Below are positions 52,029-60,652 of a stretch of DNA of 64,000 nucleotides, one piece after another (position 1 is the stretch's first letter; each line of letters starts with the position of its first letter). Both the position numbers and the translations under genes were made by a program. The notes under the pieces were generated by a model. That model made no database searches and was not told where the DNA came from. It saw nothing but the letters and a program-made list of their open reading frames with translations. The stretch spans positions 2,666,001 to 2,730,000 of the forward strand of contig NZ_CP025030.1 in the NCBI RefSeq assembly GCF_002812705.1. The letters run 5' to 3'. Source of the DNA: Achromobacter spanius. Its GTDB lineage: Bacteria > Pseudomonadota > Gammaproteobacteria > Burkholderiales > Burkholderiaceae_B.

Positions 52029-52721
52029 ATGACTGATTTTCCGTTTGACGCCGTGCTGTTCGATTGTGACGGCGTGCTGGTTGATTCCGAACCCATCACC
52101 AGCCATGTGCTGGCCCAGATGCTGAACGAGCTGGGCTGGGACATCACCCACGAAGAAACCATGCGCATCTTCACGGGCAAAGCCGTCAAGGACGAGCTGC
52201 CGATGATTGAGGCGCGAACCGGCGCCAAACTGGGACCCGACTGGTTCGGCGAATTCCGCCAGCGCCGCAACGCCGCGCTGGATCGCGACCTGCTGGAAAT
52301 TCCCGGCGCGCCCGACGCGGTGCGCGCCTTGCACCGCACGCTGGACGGCCGCATCGCCGTGGCGTCCGGCGCCGACCGCCACAAGGTGGAACTGCAATTG
52401 GCCAAGGTCGGTATCGCGGCGTGTTTTGACGGCCGCGTTTTCAGCGGTCACGAGATGCCGCGCAGCAAGCCGTTTCCGGACGTGTACCTGGCGGCCGCGC
52501 AAGCGCTGGGTGTTGACCCCAAGCGCTGCGCCATTGTTGAAGACACGGTCACCGGCGCCACCGCCGGGGTGGCCGCGGGCGCCACGGTGTTCGGCTACAG
52601 CCCCGACGCCAACGGCCACAGCGGCGCCGAGGCGCTGCGCAATGTGGGCGTGGCTCACGTGTTCACCGACATGACGCAACTGCCCGCGCTGCTGGCGGGC
52701 TGGCAAGCCGCCGCGCGCTGA
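52029..52721 (+). CDS. HAD-family phosphatase
   Basis: The 230-residue hydrolase has the four HAD motifs: DCDGVLVDSE (nucleophile D and acid D), VASGAD (motif II), RSKPFPDVY (lysine) and VEDTVTGATAG (acidic motif IV). It has the cap of subfamily IA, like phosphoglycolate phosphatase and beta-phosphoglucomutase. The substrate is a small sugar or organic phosphate that cannot be specified. ATG 52029 follows a short leader, and the gene is divergent from the oxygenase-like gene. Confidence 0.87.
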   Translation: MTDFPFDAVLFDCDGVLVDSEPITSHVLAQMLNELGWDITHEETMRIFTGKAVKDELPMIEARTGAKLGPDWFGEFRQRRNAALDRDLLEIPGAPDAVRALHRTLDGRIAVASGADRHKVELQLAKVGIAACFDGRVFSGHEMPRSKPFPDVYLAAAQALGVDPKRCAIVEDTVTGATAGVAAGATVFGYSPDANGHSGAEALRNVGVAHVFTDMTQLPALLAGWQAAAR

Positions 52722-52756
52722 TTTATCTGGCCAGGTCAAACGCTGCCCAAACGCGA

Positions 52757-52820
52757 TTAAGCGTGGACTTAAGCGCGACCTAAGCACGACCTAAGCGACT
52801 AAGCGCGACGCAAGCGCGGC
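52757..52820. repeat. 11-12 bp TAAGCGCGACC-type tandem repeats
   Basis: Six imperfect units such as TTAAGCGTGGAC, TTAAGCGCGACC, TAAGCACGACC and TAAGCGCGACG lie between the HAD gene and the convergent SDR gene. Confidence 0.6.
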
Positions 52821-52851
52821 CCGACACGCCGGCCAAGCGCCGTCCGCCGCG

Positions 52852-53634
52852 TTACTTCGCGTAATTGGCGTATTGCTCGCCGCCGTCCAGGTCAATCACG
52901 GTGCCGCTCAGGTAACCGGCGCGCGGCGACGCGCCGAACACAATCATGTCGGCCACTTCGTCGGGTTCCATCAGCCGGTTGAAGGGCAGGTCCGACAGCG
53001 TTTCCTGCCACCGCGTCTCGTCGCCCCAGCGCGCTTGCGCGCGTTGCCGGGCAAGCGTCAGCACGCGGTCGGTTCGCGTGCGCGAAGGGTTGACGCCAAA
53101 GACACGCACGCCGTGGCGCGGCGCTTCGCCACCCAGCGCGCGGGTGAACGCAATCAATGAGGCATTGGCCGCCGCGCCGCAGATGTAGTCCGCGCGCGGC
53201 GCCGCGCCCGCCATGCCGATGATGTTGGCGATGACGCCCGCGCCCGCCTCGCGCATGTGGGGGTAGTAGCAGCGCGCCAGGCTGATGTAGCCGTGTACCT
53301 TCAGTTCCCACCCCGCGCGCCAGCGCTCGTCTTGCACCTGGTCCAGTGCGCCGCCCGGTACCGCGCCCGCGTTGTTGACCAGTATGTCGATGGGCCCGGT
53401 TTCCTTGGCCAGCTTTTCCGCCGCGCCGGGCAGGGCCAGGTCCAGCGTGATGGCATGCGCCGCGCGGCCGCTTTGTTCAAGGATGGATGCCGTGGCGTGA
53501 TGCAGCGCCGCATCGTCGCGCGCCACCAGAATCGGGTCGGCGCCCTCGCGCGCGAAGGCCGCGGCGCAGGCCAGGCCGATGCCCTTGGATGCCCCCGTGA
53601 TCAACACACGCTTTCCGTCAAGCTGCAAGTCCAT
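52852..53634 (-). CDS. SDR-fold protein lacking the usual catalytic residues
   Basis: The 260-residue protein has the Rossmann signature TGASKGIG and NNAG and is clearly SDR-like. At the active site YICGA (150-154) replaces YxxxK, with alanine at the lysine position, and the serine region reads NIIGMAG. It may be inactive, use a different mechanism or be a structural partner. AGGAG precedes ATG 53634. C-terminal residues YLSGTVIDLDGGEQYA are typical of the family. Confidence 0.82.
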   Translation of the reverse strand: MDLQLDGKRVLITGASKGIGLACAAAFAREGADPILVARDDAALHHATASILEQSGRAAHAITLDLALPGAAEKLAKETGPIDILVNNAGAVPGGALDQVQDERWRAGWELKVHGYISLARCYYPHMREAGAGVIANIIGMAGAAPRADYICGAAANASLIAFTRALGGEAPRHGVRVFGVNPSRTRTDRVLTLARQRAQARWGDETRWQETLSDLPFNRLMEPDEVADMIVFGASPRAGYLSGTVIDLDGGEQYANYAK

Positions 53635-53823
53635 GTATGGCTCCTGTGGTGTCACGCCCGCACGCGCGGTGCACGCATTGGTTGTAAACCAGTTGTGCGG
53701 CCGGTGCCAGCGCGGACATGGCGCGGGCGCGGCCGCGCCTGCTATGCTCGACCCACCTCATCACGTTGACCTTGTTGCCTTCACCCCCACACTCTTCAAC
53801 CCGTGCCTTTCAGGATGCAACAG

Positions 53824-54360
53824 ATGGCGGAAGTCTGGTTTGAAATCTGGTCCACCGTGCGTAGCGAATTCGCGGATATTCCGGATGTCGGCGAAGCCAC
53901 GCGCATTGTGTTGCGCTTGGGCATGGCCGTGATCCTGGGTGGCCTGCTGGGTTTTGAGCGCGAGCGCAGCGGCAAGGCCGCGGGCCTGCGTACTCATATG
54001 CTGGTCGCGCTGGGCGCGGCCATTTTTGTATTGGTGCCCTTGCAGGGCGGCATGGAAGTCGGCGACATCAGCCGGGTGTTGCAGGGCGTGATCGCCGGCA
54101 TCGGCTTTCTGGGCGCGGGCGCCATCATCAAGCTCAGCGATGAACGCGAGATCCACGGGCTGACCACCTCGGCCAGCATCTGGATGACCGCCGCCATCGG
54201 CGTGGCGGCAGGCATGGGCCGCGAAGCCACGGCGCTGGTCAGCACCTTGTTGGCGTTGTTCGTGCTGGCGGTGCTGCGCCGCGTCGAGGCGCGCATTTCC
54301 GACGGCCCGGAAAAAAAGGGCGTCATCGCCACCGACGACAAGCCTCGCGGCAACGGCTGA
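53824..54360 (+). CDS. MgtC/SapB-family membrane protein
   Basis: The 178-residue protein carries the MgtC pattern GGLLGFERERSGKAAGLRTHMLVALGAAIF, GVIAGIGFLGAGAII and HGLTTSASIWMTAAIGVAAGMG, with four or five transmembrane helices and a charged tail. Such proteins help survival at low magnesium or inside host cells, partly by acting on the F-type ATPase. I chose ATG 53824, eight bases after AGGA; a GTG at 53803 and an ATG at 53815 are in frame. Confidence 0.85.
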   Translation: MAEVWFEIWSTVRSEFADIPDVGEATRIVLRLGMAVILGGLLGFERERSGKAAGLRTHMLVALGAAIFVLVPLQGGMEVGDISRVLQGVIAGIGFLGAGAIIKLSDEREIHGLTTSASIWMTAAIGVAAGMGREATALVSTLLALFVLAVLRRVEARISDGPEKKGVIATDDKPRGNG

Positions 54361-54421
54361 CGTCCCGGCCAGACCCGTCAAGCCCCAGCCCAGCCCAGCC
54401 ATGCCATGCCAAGTCTGGCCT

Positions 54422-54458
54422 AGCCTGGCCGAGCGGAGCCGAGCCGCTCGGCCAGGCT
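54422..54458. terminator. Strong bidirectional hairpin
   Basis: A perfect 15-bp inverted repeat from AGCCTGGCCGAGCGG to its complement (loop AGCCGAG) lies between the mgtC-like gene and the convergent SDR gene and ends one base before the SDR stop. The preceding 40 bp are CAGCC/CATGC-rich. Confidence 0.65.
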
Positions 54459-55205
54459 TCACGTACCGCCGGAGACGTCGATGAACGAGCCGCTGGTATA
54501 GCCGGCTTCTTCGGAAAACAGCCACATGACGGCGCCGGCCACTTCTTCCACCGAGCCGCCGCGCCGCAGCGGGATCACGCTTTTCAGCCGATCCACCCGG
54601 CCCGGCTCGCCGCCGCTTGCGTGCATGTCGGTGTAGATGGTGCCGGGGCGCACGCCGTTCACGCGGATGCCTTCGGGCGCCACCTCTTTCGACAGCCCGA
54701 TGGTCATCGTGTCCAGCGCGCCCTTGGAGGCCGCGTAGTCCACGTATTCATTGGGCGAACCCAGGCGCGCCGCCGCCGACGACACGTTGACGATGGCGCC
54801 GCCCTGGCCGCCATGGCGCGTCGACATCCGGCGCACGGCTTCGCGCGCGCACAGGAAAGCGCCGATGACGTTGGTGGACAGCACGCGCAGCAGGCGGTCG
54901 GCTTCCATCTGGTCCAGCCGCATCTGCGTTTCCAGGATGCCGGCGTTGTTGACCAGGGCATCGATGCGGCCCAGTCGCTCGTCCAGCGTGCGGAACATGT
55001 GCAGCACATCATCTTCCTGCGACACGTCGGCCTGGATGGCCAGCGCGGTGCCGCCCGCCTGCTGGATCTCGGCCACGACGGCGTCGGCGGCGTCCGAGTG
55101 GGTGCGGTAATTGATGCCGACCGCGTAGCCGCGGCGCGCGGCCAGCTTGGCGACGGCGGCGCCGATGCCACGGCTGCCGCCGGTAACGAGCATGACTTTG
55201 GGCAT
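54459..55205 (-). CDS. SDR oxidoreductase, glucose-dehydrogenase-like
   Basis: The 248-residue enzyme has all SDR residues: TGGSRGIG, NNAG, the serine in VSSAAARLGS and the YVDYAASK pair. It is likely an NADPH- or NAD-dependent reductase. AGGAGG precedes ATG 55205. It lies directly downstream of a cupin gene, about 35 bp apart, in a probable operon. The substrate is unknown. Confidence 0.88.
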   Translation of the reverse strand: MPKVMLVTGGSRGIGAAVAKLAARRGYAVGINYRTHSDAADAVVAEIQQAGGTALAIQADVSQEDDVLHMFRTLDERLGRIDALVNNAGILETQMRLDQMEADRLLRVLSTNVIGAFLCAREAVRRMSTRHGGQGGAIVNVSSAAARLGSPNEYVDYAASKGALDTMTIGLSKEVAPEGIRVNGVRPGTIYTDMHASGGEPGRVDRLKSVIPLRRGGSVEEVAGAVMWLFSEEAGYTSGSFIDVSGGT

Positions 55206-55239
55206 GGTGTCCTCCTGGGGGGAATTCACGGTAGCAGAA

Positions 55240-55617
55240 TCACGGGGGAAAGATCCAGACGTCGTTTGGCGCACTGCGCTCGCCGCCCTGGTCGCCGGTA
55301 TTGGGCACGCCGCAGGGTTCCACCAGCATCAGATGCGCTTCTTCGACAGCACAGGGTTTGTGTTCCACGCCCTTGGGGATGACGGTCATGTCGCCGGGCC
55401 CCAGGTCGATATGGCCGTCGCGCAGGTCGATGCGCAATCGGCCGCTGATTACGATGAAGGTTTCGTCGGTATCGGCATGGCTGTGCCAGACGAAGTCGCC
55501 TTGCACCTTGACCACCTTGAATTGGTAGTCGTTCATCTGCGCGATGACCTTGGGGCGCCAGTGCTCGGAAAACAACGCAAGCTTGCCGGCGATATTGATG
55601 GCGGAAATGGGGGGCAT
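55240..55617 (-). CDS. Small cupin protein
   Basis: The 125-residue single-domain cupin contains WHSHADTDETFIVISGRLRIDLRD and PGDMTVIPKGVEHKPCA, the two cupin motifs with metal-binding histidines and a glutamate. It may be an isomerase, dioxygenase or storage-type protein. It begins at ATG 55617 and is probably co-transcribed with the SDR gene. Confidence 0.85.
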   Translation of the reverse strand: MPPISAINIAGKLALFSEHWRPKVIAQMNDYQFKVVKVQGDFVWHSHADTDETFIVISGRLRIDLRDGHIDLGPGDMTVIPKGVEHKPCAVEEAHLMLVEPCGVPNTGDQGGERSAPNDVWIFPP

Positions 55618-55650
55618 GGTGGAACCTGGACAAGAAGAGAGAGGTACAGA

Positions 55651-55821
55651 TTAGGGCGCGACGGGCATCGCGTCTTGTACGTTCTTGCAGGTTTTGCAGG
55701 TTTTGCCGGCTTGCGCGGGCATGTCGTAGCCATGACCACCGAAATAGGCTTCGATGCGCTCGACGTGGCCGGAGGTGGCCGCGCGGAGAATCCAGTCCTG
55801 TTTCGGGTTGGCCAGGGTCAT
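55651..55821 (-). CDS. 56-residue protein with CxxC motif
   Basis: The frame runs from ATG 55821 to TAA 55653-55651 and encodes MTLANPKQDWILRAATSGHV followed by ERIEAYFGGHGYDMP, then a tail with CKTCKN. The first half resembles one ankyrin-like helix pair and the CxxC could bind zinc. A weak AGG lies upstream. It sits between the cupin and VOC genes in the same direction. Confidence 0.5.
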   Translation of the reverse strand: MTLANPKQDWILRAATSGHVERIEAYFGGHGYDMPAQAGKTCKTCKNVQDAMPVAP

Positions 55822-55847
55822 GGCGGTCTTGCCTGGCGCCAGGAGCG

Positions 55848-56237
55848 CTAGGGGCGCTTCATTTGCACCAGTATGAATTCATTGCCGTACAGGTCAATGA
55901 AGTGGGCATAAATGGTGGTGTCGTCATGGATGGGCTCCTTGGTGAAGCGCACCCCGCGCGCGGTGAAGTTGCTGTGGTCGCGCATGACGTCGTCGGTGTA
56001 GAACACCCCAACCGGCTGGCCGCCGGTCTGGTCGCCGACGCGGTCGCGTTGCGCCTGGGTCAGGGCTTGCAACAGCCAGACGCCCACGGCGGGCTGGGAC
56101 GGCAGGCGCAGGTGCACGTAGCGCTGCTGGCCCACGGGCATATCTGCGAACACCTCCATGCCCAGCTTGTCTTGATAGAAGGAAATGGCGGTGTCGTAGT
56201 CGTTCACGAGAAGGACGAGACGGCCCAGCGAATGCAT
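55848..56237 (-). CDS. VOC-family (glyoxalase-like) protein
   Basis: The 129-residue protein has the two beta-alpha-beta-beta-beta units of the VOC fold: LGRLVLLVNDYDTAISFYQDKLGMEVFADMP and TTIYAHFIDLYGNEFILVQMK with a C-terminal glutamate. Members are glyoxalases, dioxygenases or resistance proteins. The substrate is unknown. Confidence 0.87.
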   Translation of the reverse strand: MHSLGRLVLLVNDYDTAISFYQDKLGMEVFADMPVGQQRYVHLRLPSQPAVGVWLLQALTQAQRDRVGDQTGGQPVGVFYTDDVMRDHSNFTARGVRFTKEPIHDDTTIYAHFIDLYGNEFILVQMKRP

Positions 56238-56343
56238 GTCAGGACTCTCTTTGAGGTTAAGCGTGCGGCTATGCTAACCCGGCCGCGCCGCTTTTCCCTC
56301 AATTGGCCCTGCGCAATGGCCCCGGGGTGGGCGGCCGCCAGGC

Positions 56344-56997
56344 TCAACCCGCCTTGCGCAGGGTGAAATTGACCCGTTGGCTGCCCAGCCGGGGGTGAGG
56401 CGCGTCCTTCATCGGCAGCACGCCGTGATAGCGCAGCCGGTCCACCCCGCCCCAGACGACGACGTCGCCATGCAACAACGGCACCCGCGCGGCCTTGTCC
56501 GTGCGCGCGTGGCCGCCGAACAGGAACAGGGCGGGCATGCCCAGCGACACCGACACGATGGGCGCGTCGTAATCGCGTTCGTTCTTGTCCTGGTGCAGCG
56601 ACAGGCGCGAGCCGGGTTCGTAGCGGTTTACCAGGCAGGCATCGGGGGTAAAGGCCGGGAAGCCCGCATCGGCCGCGGCGGCCTGCGCCAGCCGCAGAAA
56701 GGCGTCGGGCAGATCGGGCCAGGGCTGGCCGGATAGCGGGTCGATGCGCGTGTAGCGGTAGCCGTGCGCGTCCGACGTCCAACCCAGGGTTCCGCAATTC
56801 GTCAGCGCCACAGACATGGTGTAGCCGCCCGGCGTGTGCATGTGGCGAAACGGCGATTGCGCGGCCACTGCGTCCACGCCTTGCAGCAGCGCGTCCGTGT
56901 AGGGCAGTGCAAACCCGCGCAGCACGAAAGATTGCGGGCCGATCTGCTCGCGGCCGTGCTGGGCGGTGTCTTCGTCGTTGAACAGTTCCAGCGTCAT
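56344..56997 (-). CDS. alkB: AlkB-type DNA demethylase
   Basis: The 217-residue 2OG-Fe(II) dioxygenase repairs 1-methyladenine and 3-methylcytosine in DNA by oxidative demethylation. It has HMHTPGGYTMSVALTNCG, LGWTSDAHGYRYTRIDP, the iron ligands H135-x-D137 (LHQDKNE) and H191 (RYHGVLP), and the 2OG-binding RVNFTLR at 208-214. The second 2OG oxygenase gene ends 9 bp upstream, so the two form an operon. No ada gene is present here. Confidence 0.95.
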   Translation of the reverse strand: MTLELFNDEDTAQHGREQIGPQSFVLRGFALPYTDALLQGVDAVAAQSPFRHMHTPGGYTMSVALTNCGTLGWTSDAHGYRYTRIDPLSGQPWPDLPDAFLRLAQAAAADAGFPAFTPDACLVNRYEPGSRLSLHQDKNERDYDAPIVSVSLGMPALFLFGGHARTDKAARVPLLHGDVVVWGGVDRLRYHGVLPMKDAPHPRLGSQRVNFTLRKAG

Positions 56998-57006
56998 GGC
57001 GTGCGG

Positions 57007-57717
57007 TTACTGTGCGTCGTGAAAGATCAGGCCCAGCGTATGGCGGCGGCCGCTGCGCAAAGCGCTCACGCCGTGCCGCATCGCCACCTTGCGCCAACTG
57101 CGCGTACCCGGCACGGGCCGCTGGTTCACGGTGAAGATCAGCGCGTCGCCTTGTTGCAGCGACAGCACCTCGGCGCGCTGCTCGCGGCTGCTGGTTTCCT
57201 GCATGACGAATTCGCCGCCCGTGAAATCAACACCCGGGCGAGACAGCAGCACCGCCACTTGCAGGGGAAACACGTGTTCACCGTACAGGTCTTGATGCAG
57301 GCAGTTGTAGTCGCCGGGGCCGTATTGCAGGATCAAGGGCGTGGGCCGCCGTTGCCCGGCGTCGTGGCAACGTTGCAAAAAGGTGGCGTGATCATCGGGG
57401 TATTGCACGGCGATACCCATCTGCCGGTTCCACCGGTTGGCGATGGGCGCCAGGCGGGGGTACAGCGCGGTGCGCAGGTCTTGCAGCAGGGGCGGCAGCG
57501 GGTACGAAAAGTACTGATATTCGCCGCGCCCGAAGCCATGTCGCGCCATCACGATGCGGCTGCGGTAGCGGTCCGTGGCGCAATAGGCATTGGCCAACTC
57601 GGTGCATTGGGCAGGGGTCAACAGGCCGGGCAAGATCGCATTGCCGTGCGCGTCCAGGGACTGCGTGACGGCGGTCCAGTCCAGGTCGGGCAAAGGCGGG
57701 CGGGGCGGGGCGTGCAT
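57007..57717 (-). CDS. 2OG-Fe(II) oxygenase in operon with alkB
   Basis: The 236-residue protein has the full iron triad H141-x-D143 (LHQDLYGEHVFPLQ) and H215 (MRHGVSAL) and an arginine-rich 2OG-binding end (SGRRHTLGLIFHD). The family resembles prolyl-4-hydroxylase-like oxygenases often found beside ada or alkB. A role in nucleic-acid or protein repair is inferred from context. Start ATG 57717; a TTG four codons upstream is also in frame. It has a paralogue at 51148-51789. Confidence 0.85.
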   Translation of the reverse strand: MHAPPRPPLPDLDWTAVTQSLDAHGNAILPGLLTPAQCTELANAYCATDRYRSRIVMARHGFGRGEYQYFSYPLPPLLQDLRTALYPRLAPIANRWNRQMGIAVQYPDDHATFLQRCHDAGQRRPTPLILQYGPGDYNCLHQDLYGEHVFPLQVAVLLSRPGVDFTGGEFVMQETSSREQRAEVLSLQQGDALIFTVNQRPVPGTRSWRKVAMRHGVSALRSGRRHTLGLIFHDAQ

Positions 57718-57843
57718 GATGGGGGGCAAGGCGTGTGTTGGGCTGAAAGGCAGCGGCTGAAACGCAGGGGCCGAACAACAGCGGCTGAAAAGATCAGTCT
57801 ACGTCCGCCGCCGTCGCCGTGAACTCCGCTTGTTGCGATGGCG

Positions 57844-59388
57844 TCACAGCATGGATTCCAGCGGCAACAGCGACACGAACCACACCGAGAACCGCTTCCA
57901 CACCGACGTGCCCGGCTCGGTGTTGTGCCGCAGCGTCTTGCCGTCGCGCTGTTCCAGCCAGTACAAGCTGCCTTGCTCGTCCAGGCATACCCGATACGCT
58001 ACCTTGGGTACTTCTTCTTGAAAGGCCTCGGCAATGCGGCCGGCCATCGTGGGGCTGTCGATCACAAAACCCAGCTCGGTGTTCAGCATGGCCGAACGCG
58101 GATCAAAGTTGAACGAGCCAACGAAGATGCGTTGACCGTCCACCGCGAAGGTCTTGGCGTGCAGGCTGGAACCCGAACTCCCAAACGGCCCCATGCTCTT
58201 GTTGCGCTCGGCCCCACCCGCTTTGCGCTTCATTTCATACAGCTCGACGCCGCTGACCAGCAGGTCCTTGCGGCGCTTGGCGTAGCCGGAGTGCACCACT
58301 GCCACGTCGGTGGCCTCCAGGGCATTGGTCAGCACCCGCACCTTCACCCCGTTTCGCGCCAGCCTTGCAAAGGACTGGGTGCCGTCGGCCGTGGGCACAA
58401 AATAGGGCGACACCAGTTCCATGTCTTGCGTGGGCGTGCCGATGATGTCGTAAAGCTGGTGCGGCAGCATGGCTTCGCGTGGCGCGGTGCCCAGAGTCTT
58501 GCGCGGGTCGTCGCTGACCATGCGGGTCTCGGCCCATTCCAGGTCCAGTTCGCCTTGCAACAGTTGCCGGATGAAGGGCAACTGCTTCAGCGCCTGGGCA
58601 TACGTGGCGGCCTCGGGCGACCGTTCGACCTTGCTGGCCTGCTCCTCCAGCGCTTCCAGTTCGCCGGGCAGGGCCGGCTTCAGCAAGCGGTCCACCGGGT
58701 AGGCGGAATCGCTGGCCCAGTAGCGGTCGAAGTCCCGCGACACATCATTGACCGCTGCGCCGATCGCCAACACGTCCAGGTCGGCGAACAACACCCCGCT
58801 GCCCGCCCCAAAATACTCATCGCCGATGTTACGGCCACCGATGATGGTGGCCTGGTTGTCGGCGGTGAATGACTTGTTGTGCATGCGCCGATTCAAGCGG
58901 CTGAAATCCGTTAGGTAGCCCAAGGGTTTCGGCCAGCGCAGCACGAAAGGGTTGTATAGCCGCACTTCAATATTGGGGTGCGTATCCAGCGCGGCCAGCA
59001 CCTTGTCCAGACCAGCGGTGCCGTTGTCGTCCAGCAGCAGGCGCACGCGCACGCCCCGGTCGGCGGCTTCGTGCAGCGCTTCCAGCAGCATGGTGCCGGT
59101 CATATCGTTGTGCCAGATGTAGTACTGCACATCCAGGCTGCGCTCGGCCGCGCGCGCCAGCATCATGCGGGCGGCAAAGGCGTCATGGGCATCGCTCAAG
59201 GGATGGATACCCGATTTTCCGGGATGGGCGGCCGCCTTCGGCGCAATGCCGCGACCCAGCGGCGTGGCGAGCGACTCGTCAGGCGTCAAGGCCTGCGATT
59301 CGCTGCGCTTGTCCAACGGCGGCAGGGCGCAACCGCCCAAAAACGATAGGCAAAGTAGGGACATGAGTAGGATTCTGGCCAAAGGCAT
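57844..59388 (-). CDS. clsC: Phospholipase D family, cardiolipin synthase C-like lipoprotein
   Basis: The 514-residue protein begins with a lipoprotein signal (MSLLCLSFLGGC) and has two HKD motifs, HNKSFTADNQATIIGGRN and HAKTFAVDGQRIFVGSFNFDPRS, the paired half-sites of phospholipase D enzymes. ClsC makes cardiolipin from phosphatidylglycerol and phosphatidylethanolamine in E. coli. Its size and lipoprotein-like start fit ClsC or a related phospholipase. It is divergent from the XRE-cupin regulator. Confidence 0.87.
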   Translation of the reverse strand: MPLARILLMSLLCLSFLGGCALPPLDKRSESQALTPDESLATPLGRGIAPKAAAHPGKSGIHPLSDAHDAFAARMMLARAAERSLDVQYYIWHNDMTGTMLLEALHEAADRGVRVRLLLDDNGTAGLDKVLAALDTHPNIEVRLYNPFVLRWPKPLGYLTDFSRLNRRMHNKSFTADNQATIIGGRNIGDEYFGAGSGVLFADLDVLAIGAAVNDVSRDFDRYWASDSAYPVDRLLKPALPGELEALEEQASKVERSPEAATYAQALKQLPFIRQLLQGELDLEWAETRMVSDDPRKTLGTAPREAMLPHQLYDIIGTPTQDMELVSPYFVPTADGTQSFARLARNGVKVRVLTNALEATDVAVVHSGYAKRRKDLLVSGVELYEMKRKAGGAERNKSMGPFGSSGSSLHAKTFAVDGQRIFVGSFNFDPRSAMLNTELGFVIDSPTMAGRIAEAFQEEVPKVAYRVCLDEQGSLYWLEQRDGKTLRHNTEPGTSVWKRFSVWFVSLLPLESML

Positions 59389-59460
59389 GCCGTATTGTGC
59401 CGAAGTTTTATTTAAGTTCCGATCTTGCTGGTTTTTCGTATGTGAGATAAATTCCCATAT

Positions 59461-60030
59461 ATGGAAAATGCACCCGTCGATACTGATCTGGACCGCCGCA
59501 TCGCCCAGCGGCTGAAGGCGCTGCGGCATGAGCGCGGCTGGTCCCTGGACGAGCTTGCCGGCTTGGCGGGGGTCAGCCGCGCCACCTTGTCGCGCCTGGA
59601 AAATGCCGACGTCAGCCCCACCGCCGCCGTGCTGGGCAAGCTGTGCGCCGCGCACGGCCTGACCATGTCGCGCCTGATGATGATGGTGGAAGACGACTTC
59701 GCGCCGCTGGTGCCCGAACACGCCCAGGCCGTGTGGGTCGACGACAGCGCGGGTTTTCGCCGCCGTTCGGTATCCCCGCCCGCGCAGCAACTGGCCGGCG
59801 AAGTCCTGGCCTGCGAACTGGCGCCCGGCGCTCGCATTGCCTACGACCAATCGCCCCGGCCCGGCCTGGAACATCATCTGCTGATGCTGGAAGGCGAATT
59901 GAGCATCACCGTGGATGGGCAGTCGCACACCCTGGCGCCTGGCGATTGCCTGCGCTACCAACTGTTCGGCGCCAGCCTGTTCGTTACCCCGCCGCAACGC
60001 GGCGCCCGCTATTTGCTGTTCATCGTCTGA
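59461..60030 (+). CDS. XRE regulator with C-terminal cupin
   Basis: The 189-residue protein has an XRE helix-turn-helix (about 12-66: IAQRLKALRHERGWSLDELAGLAGVSRATLSRLEN) and a C-terminal cupin sensor (about 112-185: LEHHLLMLEGELSITVDGQSHTLAPGDCLRYQ). Such regulators usually sense a small molecule bound by the cupin. The GNAT gene begins 8 bp downstream, so the two are likely co-transcribed. Confidence 0.88.
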   Translation: MENAPVDTDLDRRIAQRLKALRHERGWSLDELAGLAGVSRATLSRLENADVSPTAAVLGKLCAAHGLTMSRLMMMVEDDFAPLVPEHAQAVWVDDSAGFRRRSVSPPAQQLAGEVLACELAPGARIAYDQSPRPGLEHHLLMLEGELSITVDGQSHTLAPGDCLRYQLFGASLFVTPPQRGARYLLFIV

Positions 60031-60037
60031 GCCCACC

Positions 60038-60580
60038 ATGCCCCAAGACAACAACCGCCTTGAAGTGTCCCTGTTGACGGCCGACGCCGCAGAAGCCTGC
60101 CTGGCCGAACTGGGCGGCCTGCTGCACGCCTGCGTGCAGGACGGGGCCAGCGTCAGCTTCGTCCTGCCATTTTCGACCGACGACGCCTATGCCTTCTGGC
60201 GGGCAAAAGTACTGCCCGCGGTTGCGCAAGGTGGTTTGTCGTTGTGGATCGCGCGCGAGGGCGGCCGCCTGGCCGGCGCCGTGCAACTGGACTGCGATAC
60301 GCCGCCCAATCAACCGCATCGGGCCGAGATCCGCAAGCTGCTGGTCCATCCGGACTTCCGCCGCCGCGGCATCGCCCGCCGCCTGCTTGCCGAAGCCGAA
60401 ACGCAGGCCGTGACGCTGGGCCGCAGCCTGATCACCCTGGATACCCGCACCGGCGATAGCGCCGAACCCTTGTATACGTCGGCCGGCTATATCGCGGTGG
60501 GACAAATCCCCGGCTTCAGTCGCGACCCGCATGACGCGGGCAAGGTGGATGCGACAACGATCATGTACAAGCGGGTTTGA
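60038..60580 (+). CDS. GNAT-family acetyltransferase
   Basis: The 180-residue enzyme has the GNAT acetyl-CoA-binding motif RKLLVHPDFRRRGIARRLLAEAE and the preceding strand GGLSLWIAREGGRLAGAVQLDCD. ATG 60038 lies 8 bp after the XRE-cupin stop. Pairing with a cupin regulator suggests acetylation of a toxic small molecule, such as an amine or antibiotic, but the substrate is unknown. Confidence 0.87.
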   Translation: MPQDNNRLEVSLLTADAAEACLAELGGLLHACVQDGASVSFVLPFSTDDAYAFWRAKVLPAVAQGGLSLWIAREGGRLAGAVQLDCDTPPNQPHRAEIRKLLVHPDFRRRGIARRLLAEAETQAVTLGRSLITLDTRTGDSAEPLYTSAGYIAVGQIPGFSRDPHDAGKVDATTIMYKRV

Positions 60581-60652
60581 ACCTGAGCCCGATCAAGTCA
60601 ATGTTGGCCCGCTTGCCCTGCGGCGCGCGCCGCAGGCAGGGGATTTATCGCA

